Origin: Methylotenera sp.
GTDB taxonomy: Bacteria > Pseudomonadota > Gammaproteobacteria > Burkholderiales > Methylophilaceae
Direction: 5' to 3'
Assembly (NCBI GenBank): GCA_009693255.1
Contig: SHXQ01000003.1
Location: 62,001 to 126,000 of the forward strand
Length of the DNA: 64,000 nucleotides
Shown: positions 46,091 to 55,299 of the stretch, one piece after another
Layout: each line of letters begins with the position of its first letter
Numbering within the stretch: position 1 is the stretch's first letter
The notes under the pieces: model-generated
Told to the model about the DNA's origin: nothing
Seen by the model: the letters and a program-made list of their open reading frames with translations, nothing else
The model's database searches: none
Made by a program: the position numbers and the translations under genes

Positions 46091-46666
46091 ATGATGCTGG
46101 TGATAGCGCAAGCAGGTTTCGCAGAGCAAACCATTACAAAATCACGCTTTATTGCGATGGCTTTGGCTAGTGCTGATGAGCGTGAAGTGAGTTTGGCATT
46201 GCGTGCTTTTGCGGCTCAGCACCCAACAGCGCATCATTTGGCTTATGCTTTTCGCCTTAAAACTTTGCAGGGCATTGTGCCGCGTTTTTCAGATGCAGGC
46301 GAACCTTCTGGTACGGCAGGGTTGCCCGTGTTAAAGCTGATTGAAGGTCGCGATTTAATCAATGTCTGTGTGGCAGTGATTAGGTATTATGGAGGCATTA
46401 ATTTAGGTACAGGAGGGCTGGCACGGGCTTATGGCGGCACGGCCAAGCTAGCACTCGATGTAGCAAAAACAATAGCGTTTGTTGAAATGCAGACCTATCC
46501 ATTAACCATTAGTTACAAACAAATGGATATGATGAGCAATGCTTTAGCTAAGTGTAATGGCAGTATCGTCACTAAGGCCTTTAACCAGCAGGTAGAGCTG
46601 CTTGTGTCATTGCCGGTAGATGAAGCGCCAAATTTTTTGAATCGTTTCAAGCAATGTGCTGAATAA
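46091..46666 (+). CDS. yigZ: YigZ/IMPACT family protein
   Basis: UPF0029 (IMPACT) N-terminal domain with KSRFIAMALASADEREVSLALRAFAAQHPTAHHLAYAFRL, then RFSDAGEPSGTAGLPVLKLIEG and YYGGINLGTGGLARAYGGTAK, followed by a ferredoxin-like C-terminal domain. 191 aa, soluble. Role unclear (translation- or proteolysis-linked in some species). Starts 10 bp after fhs. Confidence 0.9.
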   Translation: MMLVIAQAGFAEQTITKSRFIAMALASADEREVSLALRAFAAQHPTAHHLAYAFRLKTLQGIVPRFSDAGEPSGTAGLPVLKLIEGRDLINVCVAVIRYYGGINLGTGGLARAYGGTAKLALDVAKTIAFVEMQTYPLTISYKQMDMMSNALAKCNGSIVTKAFNQQVELLVSLPVDEAPNFLNRFKQCAE

Positions 46667-46738
46667 GTCAAGATTAAACGACCAAATAAAGTGGGTTGTG
46701 ATATTGTTCAGTCAACTTAACTAAGTTTCATTTGCCCT

Positions 46739-47773
46739 ATGACTAAAATTTCAAAAGTATTGGCACCAACACCCTACGAGCTCGCCGCTTGGGTAATAAC
46801 GGCTTTCGTTATGGTTTTTACGCTCAAATTTAATTTATTACCCGCATTATTAGCGGGTTTGTTGGTGTATGCCTTGGTGCACATTATTACCCCTTTTATT
46901 GCCAGTAGATTCCCTAGTAAAAACCCTAACAACATCTCTAAATTGTGGGCAGTGGCGATTTTAGTCATTATCATTGTCAGCTTGCTGGCGTTTGCTGGCG
47001 CGGGCTTAGTGGCATTTTTTAGGTCTGAATCTGGTAGCTTAACGGTGCTATTGGCAAAAATGGCGCAAATTATTGAAGATTCACGCAAAATCCTGCCTAA
47101 TGGCTTGCTTAAGTATTTGCCGGCTGATGCCATAACCTTTAAAGAACAAGCCTCTGATTGGCTGCGTACCCACGCCGATGAATTGCAGGTGGTGGGTAAA
47201 GAAGCGGGCCGCGCGACGGCACATATTTTAATCGGTATGATTATTGGTGGTATTTTGGCGGTACGGGAGGCGGTGGCGATGGATAACTTTAAGCCATTTG
47301 CGCGGGCACTAGCCTGCCGCGGTGAATTGTTTAGCGACGCATTTAGGCGTGTCGTCTTTGCCCAATTGCGTATTTCGGCCATCAATACAATTTTCACAGC
47401 CACTTATTTGGCCGTCGTTTTGCCTTTAATGGGTATACACCTGCCACTCATTAAAACCATGATCGCCATTACCTTTGTCGTGGGTTTAATCCCCGTGATT
47501 GGCAATTTGATTTCTAATTCTATGATTGTAATTGTCAGTTTAAGTCAGTCATTAGGCGTTGCAATCGCTTCATTAGTCTATTTGGTGGTGATACACAAAT
47601 TAGAATATTTCTTAAACGCAAGGATAGTTGGCAGTCAAATTCGCGCTAATGCTTGGGAGCTGTTAATTGCCATGCTCTGCATGGAGGCTGCCTTTGGTTT
47701 AGCAGGCATCGTTGCGGCGCCTATTTATTATGCCTACATTAAAGCAGAATTACGTGCCAGAGATTTGGTCTAG
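46739..47773 (+). CDS. AI-2E family transporter-like membrane protein
   Basis: PF01594-type integral membrane protein of 344 aa with about seven to eight helices; FKLNLLPALLAGLLVYALVHIITPFI at the N terminus and VVLPLMGIHLPLIKTMIAITFVVGLIPVIGNLISNSMIVIVSLS toward the C terminus are typical. The family includes AI-2 exporter TqsA and Na+/H+ antiporters; the substrate here cannot be told. Confidence 0.85.
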   Translation: MTKISKVLAPTPYELAAWVITAFVMVFTLKFNLLPALLAGLLVYALVHIITPFIASRFPSKNPNNISKLWAVAILVIIIVSLLAFAGAGLVAFFRSESGSLTVLLAKMAQIIEDSRKILPNGLLKYLPADAITFKEQASDWLRTHADELQVVGKEAGRATAHILIGMIIGGILAVREAVAMDNFKPFARALACRGELFSDAFRRVVFAQLRISAINTIFTATYLAVVLPLMGIHLPLIKTMIAITFVVGLIPVIGNLISNSMIVIVSLSQSLGVAIASLVYLVVIHKLEYFLNARIVGSQIRANAWELLIAMLCMEAAFGLAGIVAAPIYYAYIKAELRARDLV

Positions 47774-47811
47774 CATGATACTGAATAAGCGCGGTAGTTG
47801 GGAATTAAACA

Positions 47812-48609
47812 TTGAGAGATAAGACCATTGCTATTTTAGAGAATAGGTCTGGCGAGCAGTTGGCAGATTTAGTCAGAAAGTATGGCGGCACGCCATTTTC
47901 CGCGCCTGCGTTGGCTGAAGTGCCTGATATTGATCCGGTGTTAATCGCACAAATGATTAAGGATTGGCAGTCAGATCCGCCTAATTTTTTTATTTTCCAG
48001 ACTGGTGTAGGCGTTAAAGCACTGTTCGCTACGACTGATAGCTTAAATATCAGCGCGCAATTTTCACAAATTCTGGCGACTTCAATCGTGGCCGTACGCG
48101 GCCCCAAACCCACAGCAGCATTGCGTTCACGCCACGTGCGCATTGATTTATCCGCCAGTGAACCGTATACCACCATTGAAGTGCTGGCGGCGCTTGATAC
48201 GCATAGCCTTGCGGGTCAATTAGTCATTGTGCAACGCTACGGTGACACCAACTGGGAACTGCAAAAAGCACTAGCAGCGAGAGAGGCGCGGGTGATAGAG
48301 ATGGCCACTTATCGCTGGAGTCTGCCAGAAAATACTCAGCCTATGGTGGCGATGATGGATGCGCTAGACGCTGACGCGATTGATATGGTTTGTTTTACCA
48401 GTGCCTCACAAGTCCATAATCTATTTGTGGTTGCCGAGCAATTAGCCCGAACAGCGTCACTACAAGCGGGTTTGAATAGAAGTATGGTCGCATCCATAGG
48501 CCCAGTATGTAGCAAGGCGCTCGCTGTTTTTGGGATTCAGGTTGATGTCGAGCCGAATCCGCCTAAGTTGGGACCTTTTATCCATGCTATTAATCACAAG
48601 TTTACCTAA
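47812..48609 (+). CDS. Uroporphyrinogen-III synthase family protein (HemD-like)
   Basis: Two-lobed HemD fold: IAILENRSGEQLADLVRKYGGTPFSAPALAEVP in lobe one, FFIFQTGVGVKALFATTD, then IEVLAALDTHSLAGQLVIVQRYGDTNWELQKALAAREARVIEMATYRW and DMVCFTSASQVHNLF in lobe two. 265 aa with a TTG start. Canonical HemD usually lies next to hemC, which is not here, so this may be a second copy of the kind linked to siroheme/nitrite assimilation. Activity as a cyclase is likely but not certain. Confidence 0.75.
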   Translation: MRDKTIAILENRSGEQLADLVRKYGGTPFSAPALAEVPDIDPVLIAQMIKDWQSDPPNFFIFQTGVGVKALFATTDSLNISAQFSQILATSIVAVRGPKPTAALRSRHVRIDLSASEPYTTIEVLAALDTHSLAGQLVIVQRYGDTNWELQKALAAREARVIEMATYRWSLPENTQPMVAMMDALDADAIDMVCFTSASQVHNLFVVAEQLARTASLQAGLNRSMVASIGPVCSKALAVFGIQVDVEPNPPKLGPFIHAINHKFT

Positions 48610-48641
48610 AGATTTCTAAAAATTAGGCAAACTGCATCAGG

Positions 48642-48647
48642 TATAAT
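48642..48647 (+). promoter_or_regulatory. Consensus -10 box directly before rmuC
   Basis: TATAAT ends 8 bases before the rmuC ATG, so transcription from it would begin at or within a few bases of the start codon. The -35 region is weak. Confidence 0.45.
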
Positions 48648-48655
48648 TCAGCCCT

Positions 48656-49975
48656 ATGATATCCACTATAATTTTACTGATCGCCATTGCCATTTTATTG
48701 CTAGTGCTTTGGCAAATTTTTCGCGGTAATTCGCTGGATCAAAGTACTATTATTGCGCAACAGCTAGAAGAAAAACACCGTGCCATGTTGTTAGATTTTA
48801 ATGATGGTTTAAATAAACTAGGTGACCGGTTAAACGCATCATCCAATGAAGCGAGCGAGCGATTGCGCGCCAGTGTGGCTGCAGAGTTGCAAGCCACGCG
48901 TGATGCAATGCAGGCTTTGCAGTTGGCGCAGAACAATAGCTTGTCGCTTACGCGTGAAACGGTGCTAGAGAAGTTGCATACCACTTTGAGCGAGCAGGGC
49001 AAGGCGCAACAGTCATTAATTAATGACACCATGCTAAAAGCCACTACTACACTAACGCAAAGTATAGAAAGTTTGACTAAAGTGGTGGACGGACGGTTAG
49101 AACAAATCGGCGGTAAAGTTTCTGAGCGTTTGGATGAGGGTTTCAAAAAGACCAATCAAACCTTTATTGATGTGATGGCGCGCCTTGCCACCATTGATGA
49201 AGCACAAAAGAAAATTGATGGATTAACCACCAATGTCGTGAGTTTACAAGAGTTGTTGGGCGATAAGCGCAGTCGTGGCGTGTTCGGTGAGGTGCAGTTG
49301 GAAGCGCTGGTGCGTAATGTGTTGCCGGTCAATTCATTTGCCATGCAACACACCTTTGAAAACGGCACGCGCGCAGATTGTGCCTTGTTTTTGCCAGAAC
49401 CTACCGGTACGGTGGCGGTGGATAGTAAATTTCCACTTGAAAATTACCACCGTATGTTCGACAGTAAATTGACTGAAGCAGAGCAGTCGCAGGCTAAAAA
49501 GCAGTTTAAGTTAGACGTTAAAAAACATGTGGATGATATCGCCAATAAGTACATCATTTCTAATGTGACGTCTGATGGCGCAGTGATGTTTATTCCGGCA
49601 GAGGCGGTGTTTGCAGAGTTGCATGCCTATCACAATGATGTGATTGAATACGCCATGAATAAGCGCGTTTGGGTAGTTTCACCGACCACCTTGATGGCAG
49701 TACTCAATACTGCACGGGCGGTGCTAAAGGATGTTGAAATGCGTAAGCAAGTGCATGTCATTAAAGATGAATTAGGTAAGTTAAGTAAGGATTTCGGTCG
49801 CTTTGACCAGCGCATGAAAAAGCTGGCTGATAATATTCGCCAAGCGCATGAGAATGCGCAAGATGTGCATATTTCTAGCCAGAAAATTACACAACGTTTT
49901 GCAAAAATTGAGCGTGCTGAGTTGACCAATCACCCGACTGATGCGCTGGATGTTGTGGATGATGTAGAAGATTAA
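48656..49975 (+). CDS. rmuC: DNA recombination protein RmuC
   Basis: N-terminal membrane anchor (residues about 2-20), long coiled coil (residues about 30-190, heptad-rich AELQATRDAMQALQLAQ), then the RmuC nuclease-like domain with RGVFGEVQLEALVRNVLP, FENGTRADCALFLPEPTGTVAVDSKFPLENY (the D-x-K type active site) and FIPAEAVFAELHAY. 439 aa. Limits inversions between short repeats in E. coli. Confidence 0.93.
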   Translation: MISTIILLIAIAILLLVLWQIFRGNSLDQSTIIAQQLEEKHRAMLLDFNDGLNKLGDRLNASSNEASERLRASVAAELQATRDAMQALQLAQNNSLSLTRETVLEKLHTTLSEQGKAQQSLINDTMLKATTTLTQSIESLTKVVDGRLEQIGGKVSERLDEGFKKTNQTFIDVMARLATIDEAQKKIDGLTTNVVSLQELLGDKRSRGVFGEVQLEALVRNVLPVNSFAMQHTFENGTRADCALFLPEPTGTVAVDSKFPLENYHRMFDSKLTEAEQSQAKKQFKLDVKKHVDDIANKYIISNVTSDGAVMFIPAEAVFAELHAYHNDVIEYAMNKRVWVVSPTTLMAVLNTARAVLKDVEMRKQVHVIKDELGKLSKDFGRFDQRMKKLADNIRQAHENAQDVHISSQKITQRFAKIERAELTNHPTDALDVVDDVED

Positions 49976-49982
49976 TAAAATT

Positions 49983-50252
49983 ATGAAAATTAAAGTATTT
50001 TATTTTGCAAGACTCAAAGAAACGCTCAAGTTTTCCACTGAAGATTTAGTGTTGCCGGATGACGTCTTTGCCAGCACCTTGACGCTACTTAAGCTGAAAG
50101 CCCATCTAGCAAAACGTAGTGATGTTTGGCAGCAAATGTTGATGGGTAAGTTAAAAGTTCGTGGCGCAATTAACCATGTATTGGTGGATGATCATGCGCC
50201 CATCAGCGATGGCGATGAAGTGGCTTTTTTCCCTCCAGTGACTGGTGGATAA
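49983..50252 (+). CDS. moaD: Molybdopterin synthase small subunit MoaD
   Basis: Ubiquitin-fold sulfur carrier. Starts MKIKVFYFARLKETL and ends in the diagnostic PPVTGG, whose terminal Gly becomes the thiocarboxylate. 89 aa. moaE follows after 15 bp; together they form molybdopterin synthase for molybdenum-cofactor synthesis. Confidence 0.95.
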   Translation: MKIKVFYFARLKETLKFSTEDLVLPDDVFASTLTLLKLKAHLAKRSDVWQQMLMGKLKVRGAINHVLVDDHAPISDGDEVAFFPPVTGG

Positions 50253-50267
50253 GTACTACACTCAATC

Positions 50268-50720
50268 ATGACTGTACGCGTACAGACTCAAGACTTCGAC
50301 GCTGGCTTTGAAATCAGCCAGTTACGTAGCGCCCGTAAGGACACCGGCGCTGTGGTGAGCTTTGTTGGGCTAGTGCGTGATTTAAATGAGGGTGATCAAG
50401 TCTCGCAACTGACATTAGAGCATTATCCAGGCATGACAGAAAAGGCCTTAGAGGCCATTGTGAGTCAAGCGCAAAGTCGTTGGAATATTTTTGAGGTGAC
50501 AGTGATTCACCGAGTAGGCACCTTGCAAGCCACCGAGCAGATTGTATTGGTAACGGTGGCTGGCGCGCATAGAGGCGAAGCTTTCAAGGCGTGTGAATTT
50601 ATTATGGATTACCTGAAAACTGAAGCGCCATTTTGGAAAAAAGAGCGCACGCAAGCGGGTGAGCGTTGGTTGGACGCAAAAAATACCGATGATGCGGCGC
50701 GCGAGCGCTGGAATAAATAA
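50268..50720 (+). CDS. moaE: Molybdopterin synthase catalytic subunit MoaE
   Basis: Inserts sulfur from MoaD thiocarboxylate into precursor Z. Signature stretches DTGAVVSFVGLVRDLNEGDQVSQLTLEHYPGM, VIHRVGTLQATEQIVLVTVAGAHRGEAFKACEFIMDYLKTEAPFWKKE (catalytic Lys residues) are intact. 150 aa, normal. Second gene of moaDE. Confidence 0.96.
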   Translation: MTVRVQTQDFDAGFEISQLRSARKDTGAVVSFVGLVRDLNEGDQVSQLTLEHYPGMTEKALEAIVSQAQSRWNIFEVTVIHRVGTLQATEQIVLVTVAGAHRGEAFKACEFIMDYLKTEAPFWKKERTQAGERWLDAKNTDDAARERWNK

Positions 50721-50824
50721 TTTCCATTAATAAATCGCGCTGCGATGGTTGGTTTTTTGCAGGAACGCAATTTATTGCGCCAATAGCAGTTAGAATTAGA
50801 TATCAACTCAATTAGTCAGGCAAT

Positions 50825-52972
50825 ATGTCACAACACTTAACACCGCAGCAATTAACTCTCAATATTTCTGCCAAACAATTTAATTTTGCAGATACTTCTG
50901 AATTACTAGGCGCAAAGCATCTCAGTGCCCAGCATCAGGCATGGGTTGCCCAATCAGAAGCTAAAAAGGCGGCAGAATTCGGTTTGAATATTCGGCAACC
51001 GGGCTTTAATTTACTTGCACTGGGTGAGCCGGGTACCGGCCGCACCAGCTTAATGTTAAGTGCGATGCACGAGGCGGCGGCAAAGCAAGTCGCGCCTTGT
51101 GATTTGATTGCTTTGTATCAGTTTGAGAGTAATGGCAAGCCGCTATTCTTAAAGTTAGCTGCCGGCGTTGGCCAACAGCTCAAGCAAGCCTTAGACCAAT
51201 TCATTCGTCAACTGGCAAAAGATCTAGCGACCCTGCTTGAAGCGCGTATTAAAGATAATTCATCTGCACTGATTGTTCAATTTTTAGCCACGCAATTAAC
51301 CGCTATTAAAACTAATGTGCCACATATTGCCGCCAATAAAGCGCTGATACTTTATTTTGAATTGTTGCAAAAAGATGTTTTAGACTACCTAGAAGCTTGG
51401 CAGCCTAACGCTTCTGGCGATAGTGAGAATAACTTAGACGCCTTGCTTAGCGAGAGTTTTTTTGGTCGTTACCGTGTCAATGTGTTGGTCGAGCATGGCG
51501 CTGGCCTTATCGAGGACAATCAAGTGACGCTGGGTGCTCCAGTGGTGTACGATAATGACCCAAGCTTACAATCTCTGTTTGGTGGCATCGAAAGTGCAGG
51601 GGAATCTAGCAGCACGCCAGATTTCATGCGTTTACGTGCTGGTAATTTATTGCGCGCCGATGGCGGTACTTTATTACTCAATTTACGTGATATTTTAGCC
51701 GATGAGGCAAGTGGTTCGCAGCTGCTAGAGAAATTACATCGTTTTTTACGTAATGGCACGTTGCAGATTGAAGATTTGGCCAGTAGTAGCAGCCAAGGTG
51801 GTGGTTTTGTCAGCGCGCAAGCCGCTATTGCTGTGTCAGTTAAACTGGTGCTAGTGGCAACCCGTGAAGATTACTATTTGCTGATTGATGAAAAATATGA
51901 TTTTTTCAGTTACTTTCCTATCAAAATTGAGTTTGCGGAAAAAGTAAAAGCCAGCGCAGAGAATTATGCGGCCTATGCAGCGTTTATTGCAAAAAAATGC
52001 CAGCAATTCAATTGCAGTCACTTTACTGCAGATGCTGTGGTGGGCTTATTACATGCCATGCATAGGCTAGAAGAAGATCAAATGCGCATTAGTACGCAAT
52101 TTGCTGTGTTAGAGAAATTGATGTTAGAAAGCGCCGCTGTGGCAGATTTGCGCGGTGCAAACATTGTTGCCATTACCGACGTTAAAGCTGCGATTAGCAG
52201 AAGATATGCGCGTCATGGCTATATTGAAGGCCATATGCGTGACTCTATCGTGGATAACGAATTAATGATCACTGTGCAAGGTGACGTGGTTGGGCAAATT
52301 AATGGTCTCACGCACATTGATTTAGCCGATGCGAGCTTTGGCTCACCGGTACGCATCTCAGCCAACTGCTACGCGGGTCGCCGCGATGTGCTCACCATAG
52401 ACCGCGAAGTGTTAATGAGCGGCCCCACGCACGATAAAGGCGTGATGATATTGCAAAGCTGGTTGCATACTAATTTTGCAAAACTTAACCCGCTTAATAT
52501 GACCGCCTCCTTGGTATTTGAGCAAGAATACAATGGGGTTGATGGCGACTCAGCCTCATGTGCCGAGCTATTCGTATTGTTATCTTCTTTATCTCAATTG
52601 CCCATCAAGCAAGGCATCGCAGTTACTGGTGCGCTCAATCAACACGGTGAGGTGTTGCCCGTTGGTGGGTTAAACGAAAAAATTGAAGGTTACTTCAGGG
52701 TCTGTAAAGACATTGGTCTAGATGGTAAGCAGGGCGTACTCATCCCTGGGCGTAATATGCGACATTTGGTGCTGGCCGATGAGGTGGTCGAGGCGGTCGC
52801 CAATGGCCAGTTTCACATCACCACCATGAACAATGTTGCCGAAGGAATTTTGCACCTGACTGGACATAGTTTAGAGGAAGTCAGTCGTATCGCAGCAGAG
52901 ACGCTGTGCGCATTTAAATTGGTGCTAGAACAGAACTTACCGAAAACCGCACTCCTTGAATCGGCACGCTGA
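50825..52972 (+). CDS. Lon-like AAA+ S16 protease (YcbZ/LonH-type)
   Basis: 715 aa. N-terminal region with P-loop-like GEPGTGRTSLMLSAM, Walker-B-like RADGGTLLLNLRDIL, and ATREDYYLLIDEKYDFFSYFPIKIEFAEKV in the AAA part; helical lid with AAISRRYARHGYIEGH; C-terminal Lon protease domain GDVVGQINGLTHIDLADASFGSPVRIS, catalytic Ser in VDGDSASCAELFVLLSSLSQLP and Lys in GGLNEKIEGYF. Lacks the Lon N-terminal substrate domain. The A motif has GRTS instead of GKT/S, so ATPase activity may be reduced or absent. Substrates unknown. Confidence 0.88.
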   Translation: MSQHLTPQQLTLNISAKQFNFADTSELLGAKHLSAQHQAWVAQSEAKKAAEFGLNIRQPGFNLLALGEPGTGRTSLMLSAMHEAAAKQVAPCDLIALYQFESNGKPLFLKLAAGVGQQLKQALDQFIRQLAKDLATLLEARIKDNSSALIVQFLATQLTAIKTNVPHIAANKALILYFELLQKDVLDYLEAWQPNASGDSENNLDALLSESFFGRYRVNVLVEHGAGLIEDNQVTLGAPVVYDNDPSLQSLFGGIESAGESSSTPDFMRLRAGNLLRADGGTLLLNLRDILADEASGSQLLEKLHRFLRNGTLQIEDLASSSSQGGGFVSAQAAIAVSVKLVLVATREDYYLLIDEKYDFFSYFPIKIEFAEKVKASAENYAAYAAFIAKKCQQFNCSHFTADAVVGLLHAMHRLEEDQMRISTQFAVLEKLMLESAAVADLRGANIVAITDVKAAISRRYARHGYIEGHMRDSIVDNELMITVQGDVVGQINGLTHIDLADASFGSPVRISANCYAGRRDVLTIDREVLMSGPTHDKGVMILQSWLHTNFAKLNPLNMTASLVFEQEYNGVDGDSASCAELFVLLSSLSQLPIKQGIAVTGALNQHGEVLPVGGLNEKIEGYFRVCKDIGLDGKQGVLIPGRNMRHLVLADEVVEAVANGQFHITTMNNVAEGILHLTGHSLEEVSRIAAETLCAFKLVLEQNLPKTALLESAR

Positions 52973-52990
52973 AGCGTTCAGTAAAGTACC

Positions 52991-53389
52991 ATGACTGAAC
53001 TTGAACTTAAGTGCAGATTAGACAAATGGTTGTGGGCAGCACGATTCTTTAAAACCCGTAGTTTGGCGACGGCGGCTATTGAAACCGGCAAAGTACACGT
53101 AGATGGTGACCGCATAAAACCGGCTAAAGAAGTGCATATTGCGCAAGTTATCCATATACGTAACCGTGACTTTGAGGTTGAAGTCAGCGTGCTTGCCCTT
53201 GCCAATATACGTAAAGGCGCAGTTGATGCCACGCTGTTATACGGCGAAACAGCAGCGAGTATCACTAGGCGCGAAAATGCCAAAGTGACTGGTGAAAACG
53301 ACCATGCACTGCGCGACCGAGGAGCAGGGCGCCCAACCAAGCGGCAGTTGCGTGACATTAAAAAATTTACCGGTGACACATTTTCTTAA
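52991..53389 (+). CDS. hslR: S4-domain RNA-binding protein HslR (Hsp15)
   Basis: Binds free 50S subunits carrying nascent peptidyl-tRNA. S4 domain RLDKWLWAARFFKTRSLATAAIETGKVHVDGDRIKPAKEVHIAQVIHI, then a basic C-terminal tail RGAGRPTKRQLRDIKKFTGD. 132 aa. 18 bp after the Lon-like gene. Confidence 0.93.
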   Translation: MTELELKCRLDKWLWAARFFKTRSLATAAIETGKVHVDGDRIKPAKEVHIAQVIHIRNRDFEVEVSVLALANIRKGAVDATLLYGETAASITRRENAKVTGENDHALRDRGAGRPTKRQLRDIKKFTGDTFS

Positions 53390-53440
53390 TCAGCAGACTG
53401 CATAAATAAGCGGTTTTTTTACAACAAAGAATGTAGTTCA

Positions 53441-53980
53441 ATGCACAAACAAAGCCCACAACAGTTACTCGATCAAGCCGAGCTTATCCATGCTTCAGCG
53501 GTGGTTGATGCGGCGATTGCGCGCTTAAGTGAAGACATTACGCAGGTATTGGCCGACGCTTGCCCTATCGTCATCTGCGTGATGCGTGGCGGTATTGTGT
53601 TTGCTGGACAATTATTAGCGCAGTTGAATTTTCCGCTGCAAGTAGATTATTTACATGCTAGTCGCTATCAAAATAACACCGTAGGCAATACACTGATTTG
53701 GCAAGCGTTGCCTAAGTTGGATTTAAGTAATCGTACGGTGTTGCTACTAGATGATATTTTAGATGAAGGCATTACCCTGCTAGCCATTAAAGAAAAATGT
53801 TTGGCATTAGGCGCTAAGCAAGTTTTATCGGCGGTGTTGCTCGAAAAGAAACTCAGTTATAGCAAGCCTATTGCGGCTGACTTTGTCGGGCTTGAGGTGC
53901 CAAATCGCTACGTATTTGGTTGCGGCATGGATGTGTATGGTTGGTGGCGCAACCTGCCGGCGATTTATGCACTTAAGTAA
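53441..53980 (+). CDS. hpt: Hypoxanthine-guanine phosphoribosyltransferase family protein
   Basis: Type I phosphoribosyltransferase with the PRPP loop VLLLDDILDEGITLLAIKEKC, PIVICVMRGGIVFAGQLLAQL and DFVGLEVPNRYVFGCGMDVYGWWRNLPAIYAL, the latter typical of proteobacterial hypoxanthine-guanine salvage enzymes. 179 aa. Complements de novo purine synthesis (purA is at 23 kb). Confidence 0.9.
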   Translation: MHKQSPQQLLDQAELIHASAVVDAAIARLSEDITQVLADACPIVICVMRGGIVFAGQLLAQLNFPLQVDYLHASRYQNNTVGNTLIWQALPKLDLSNRTVLLLDDILDEGITLLAIKEKCLALGAKQVLSAVLLEKKLSYSKPIAADFVGLEVPNRYVFGCGMDVYGWWRNLPAIYALK

Positions 53981-53991
53981 GCGGCAGGCTA

Positions 53992-54000
53992 TGTTAAAAT
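53992..54000 (+). promoter_or_regulatory. Putative extended -10 promoter of ispD-ispF
   Basis: TGtTAAAAT about 32 bases before the ispD ATG, the same extended -10 wording as before gltX. No clear -35. Confidence 0.35.
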
Positions 54001-54031
54001 TTCAGCATGTATTCTAAAGTTAAAATCTAAC

Positions 54032-54721
54032 ATGTCGCGTTTTCATGTCATTATTCCCGCCGCTGGTAGTGGTAGTCGAATGGGTGCGGATGCGCCTAAA
54101 CAGTACCTGAGCTTAAATGGCAAATCGCTGATTCAGCATGTGATTAAGGTGTTTGATCAAGCGAGTAAAATCAATAGCATGCATATCATTCTGAGCGAAG
54201 GTGATGCGTATTGGCGCAACGCTTACCTTAACTTAAGCCACAAGGCACAGGTACACTATTGTGGCGGCGATACGCGCTCAACTACCGTGCTCAATGGCTT
54301 GCAAGCGATTGAATCACAAGTGGGCGCGGATGACTGGATATTGGTGCATGATGCGGCGCGCCCTGGCTTAAGTAATCTGCTATTGAGTCAGCTGTTAACG
54401 ACACTAGAAAACGATGCGGTCGGTGGCCTGTTGGCGCTACCATTGGCCGACACCTTAAAGAGGGCTGATGATGCGCAACGGGTTGCCGCGACTTTGCCAC
54501 GAGCGGATTTGTGGCAGGCACAAACGCCGCAAATGTTTCGTTACGCCACGCTCAAAAAAGCGCTCACGGGGTTTAATGGCACACCAACCGATGAAGCCGA
54601 GGCCATTGAGGCTTTGGGTTTAAAGCCTAAGTTGGTGGCGGGCGAGCTACGTAACCTTAAGGTGACTTACCCACAAGATTTAGCAATACTTTCTGCACTA
54701 TTGAACACGAATTCCCAGTAA
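54032..54721 (+). CDS. ispD: 2-C-methyl-D-erythritol 4-phosphate cytidylyltransferase
   Basis: MEP-pathway enzyme joining MEP and CTP. Nucleotide-binding loop VIIPAAGSGSRMGADAPKQYLSLNGKSLIQH, DDWILVHDAARPGLS, and the late motif LWQAQTPQMFRYATLKKAL ... TDEAEAIEALG. 229 aa. ispF follows after 15 bp, giving the classic ispDF pair. Confidence 0.96.
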   Translation: MSRFHVIIPAAGSGSRMGADAPKQYLSLNGKSLIQHVIKVFDQASKINSMHIILSEGDAYWRNAYLNLSHKAQVHYCGGDTRSTTVLNGLQAIESQVGADDWILVHDAARPGLSNLLLSQLLTTLENDAVGGLLALPLADTLKRADDAQRVAATLPRADLWQAQTPQMFRYATLKKALTGFNGTPTDEAEAIEALGLKPKLVAGELRNLKVTYPQDLAILSALLNTNSQ

Positions 54722-54736
54722 ACAGGGGTTAAAAAT

Positions 54737-55216
54737 ATGACAATACGTATCGGTCACGGTTTTGATGTTCACCAGTTAGTTACAGGGCGAAAATGTATCA
54801 TCGGCGGTGTGCATATTCCTTTTGAAAAGGGCTTAGACGGGCATTCAGATGCCGATGTGCTGTTGCATGCGATTTGCGATGCGCTATTGGGCGCAGCAGC
54901 GCTGGGGGACATCGGTCAGCATTTTCCACCCAGTGATACACGCTATCAAGGTATAGATTCACGTGCGTTGTTAAGGCATGTAGTGGGTTTACTTAAGGCT
55001 AAGGGTTTTGTGTTGAGCAACATTGATTGTACGGTGATTTGTGAGCTGCCGAAATTATCGCCGCACACGCCACAAATGCGTCGCCATATTGCCGATGATT
55101 GTCAGGTGGATTTAGAGGCGGTGAATGTGAAAGCAACCACCACTGAAAAATTAGGCTTTACCGGCAGGGGCGAAGGCATAGCGGCTGAAGCGGTTTGTTT
55201 GATTGTAAAAATATAA
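54737..55216 (+). CDS. ispF: 2-C-methyl-D-erythritol 2,4-cyclodiphosphate synthase
   Basis: Zinc-dependent cyclase producing MEcPP, the substrate of IspG (encoded at 1.9 kb). [12 protein letters not shown] with the metal ligands Asp/His, [31 protein letters not shown], and [28 protein letters not shown] at the end. 159 aa, complete. Confidence 0.97.
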   Translation: MTIRIGHGFDVHQLVTGRKCIIGGVHIPFEKGLDGHSDADVLLHAICDALLGAAALGDIGQHFPPSDTRYQGIDSRALLRHVVGLLKAKGFVLSNIDCTVICELPKLSPHTPQMRRHIADDCQVDLEAVNVKATTTEKLGFTGRGEGIAAEAVCLIVKI

Positions 55217-55299
55217 CATTACCCAAACCCATCTCAGTCAACTGTTAACGACTGCACTGCTCATAAAGTTAGCACTAAATCCTAATATAAAGTCACGCG

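Noticed and set aside
46774-47403. 209-aa minus-strand ORF inside the AI-2E family gene
   Set aside because: It lies fully antisense to a membrane protein with clear family motifs; its Ser/Ala/Thr/Lys-rich composition is what antisense frames of such genes give.
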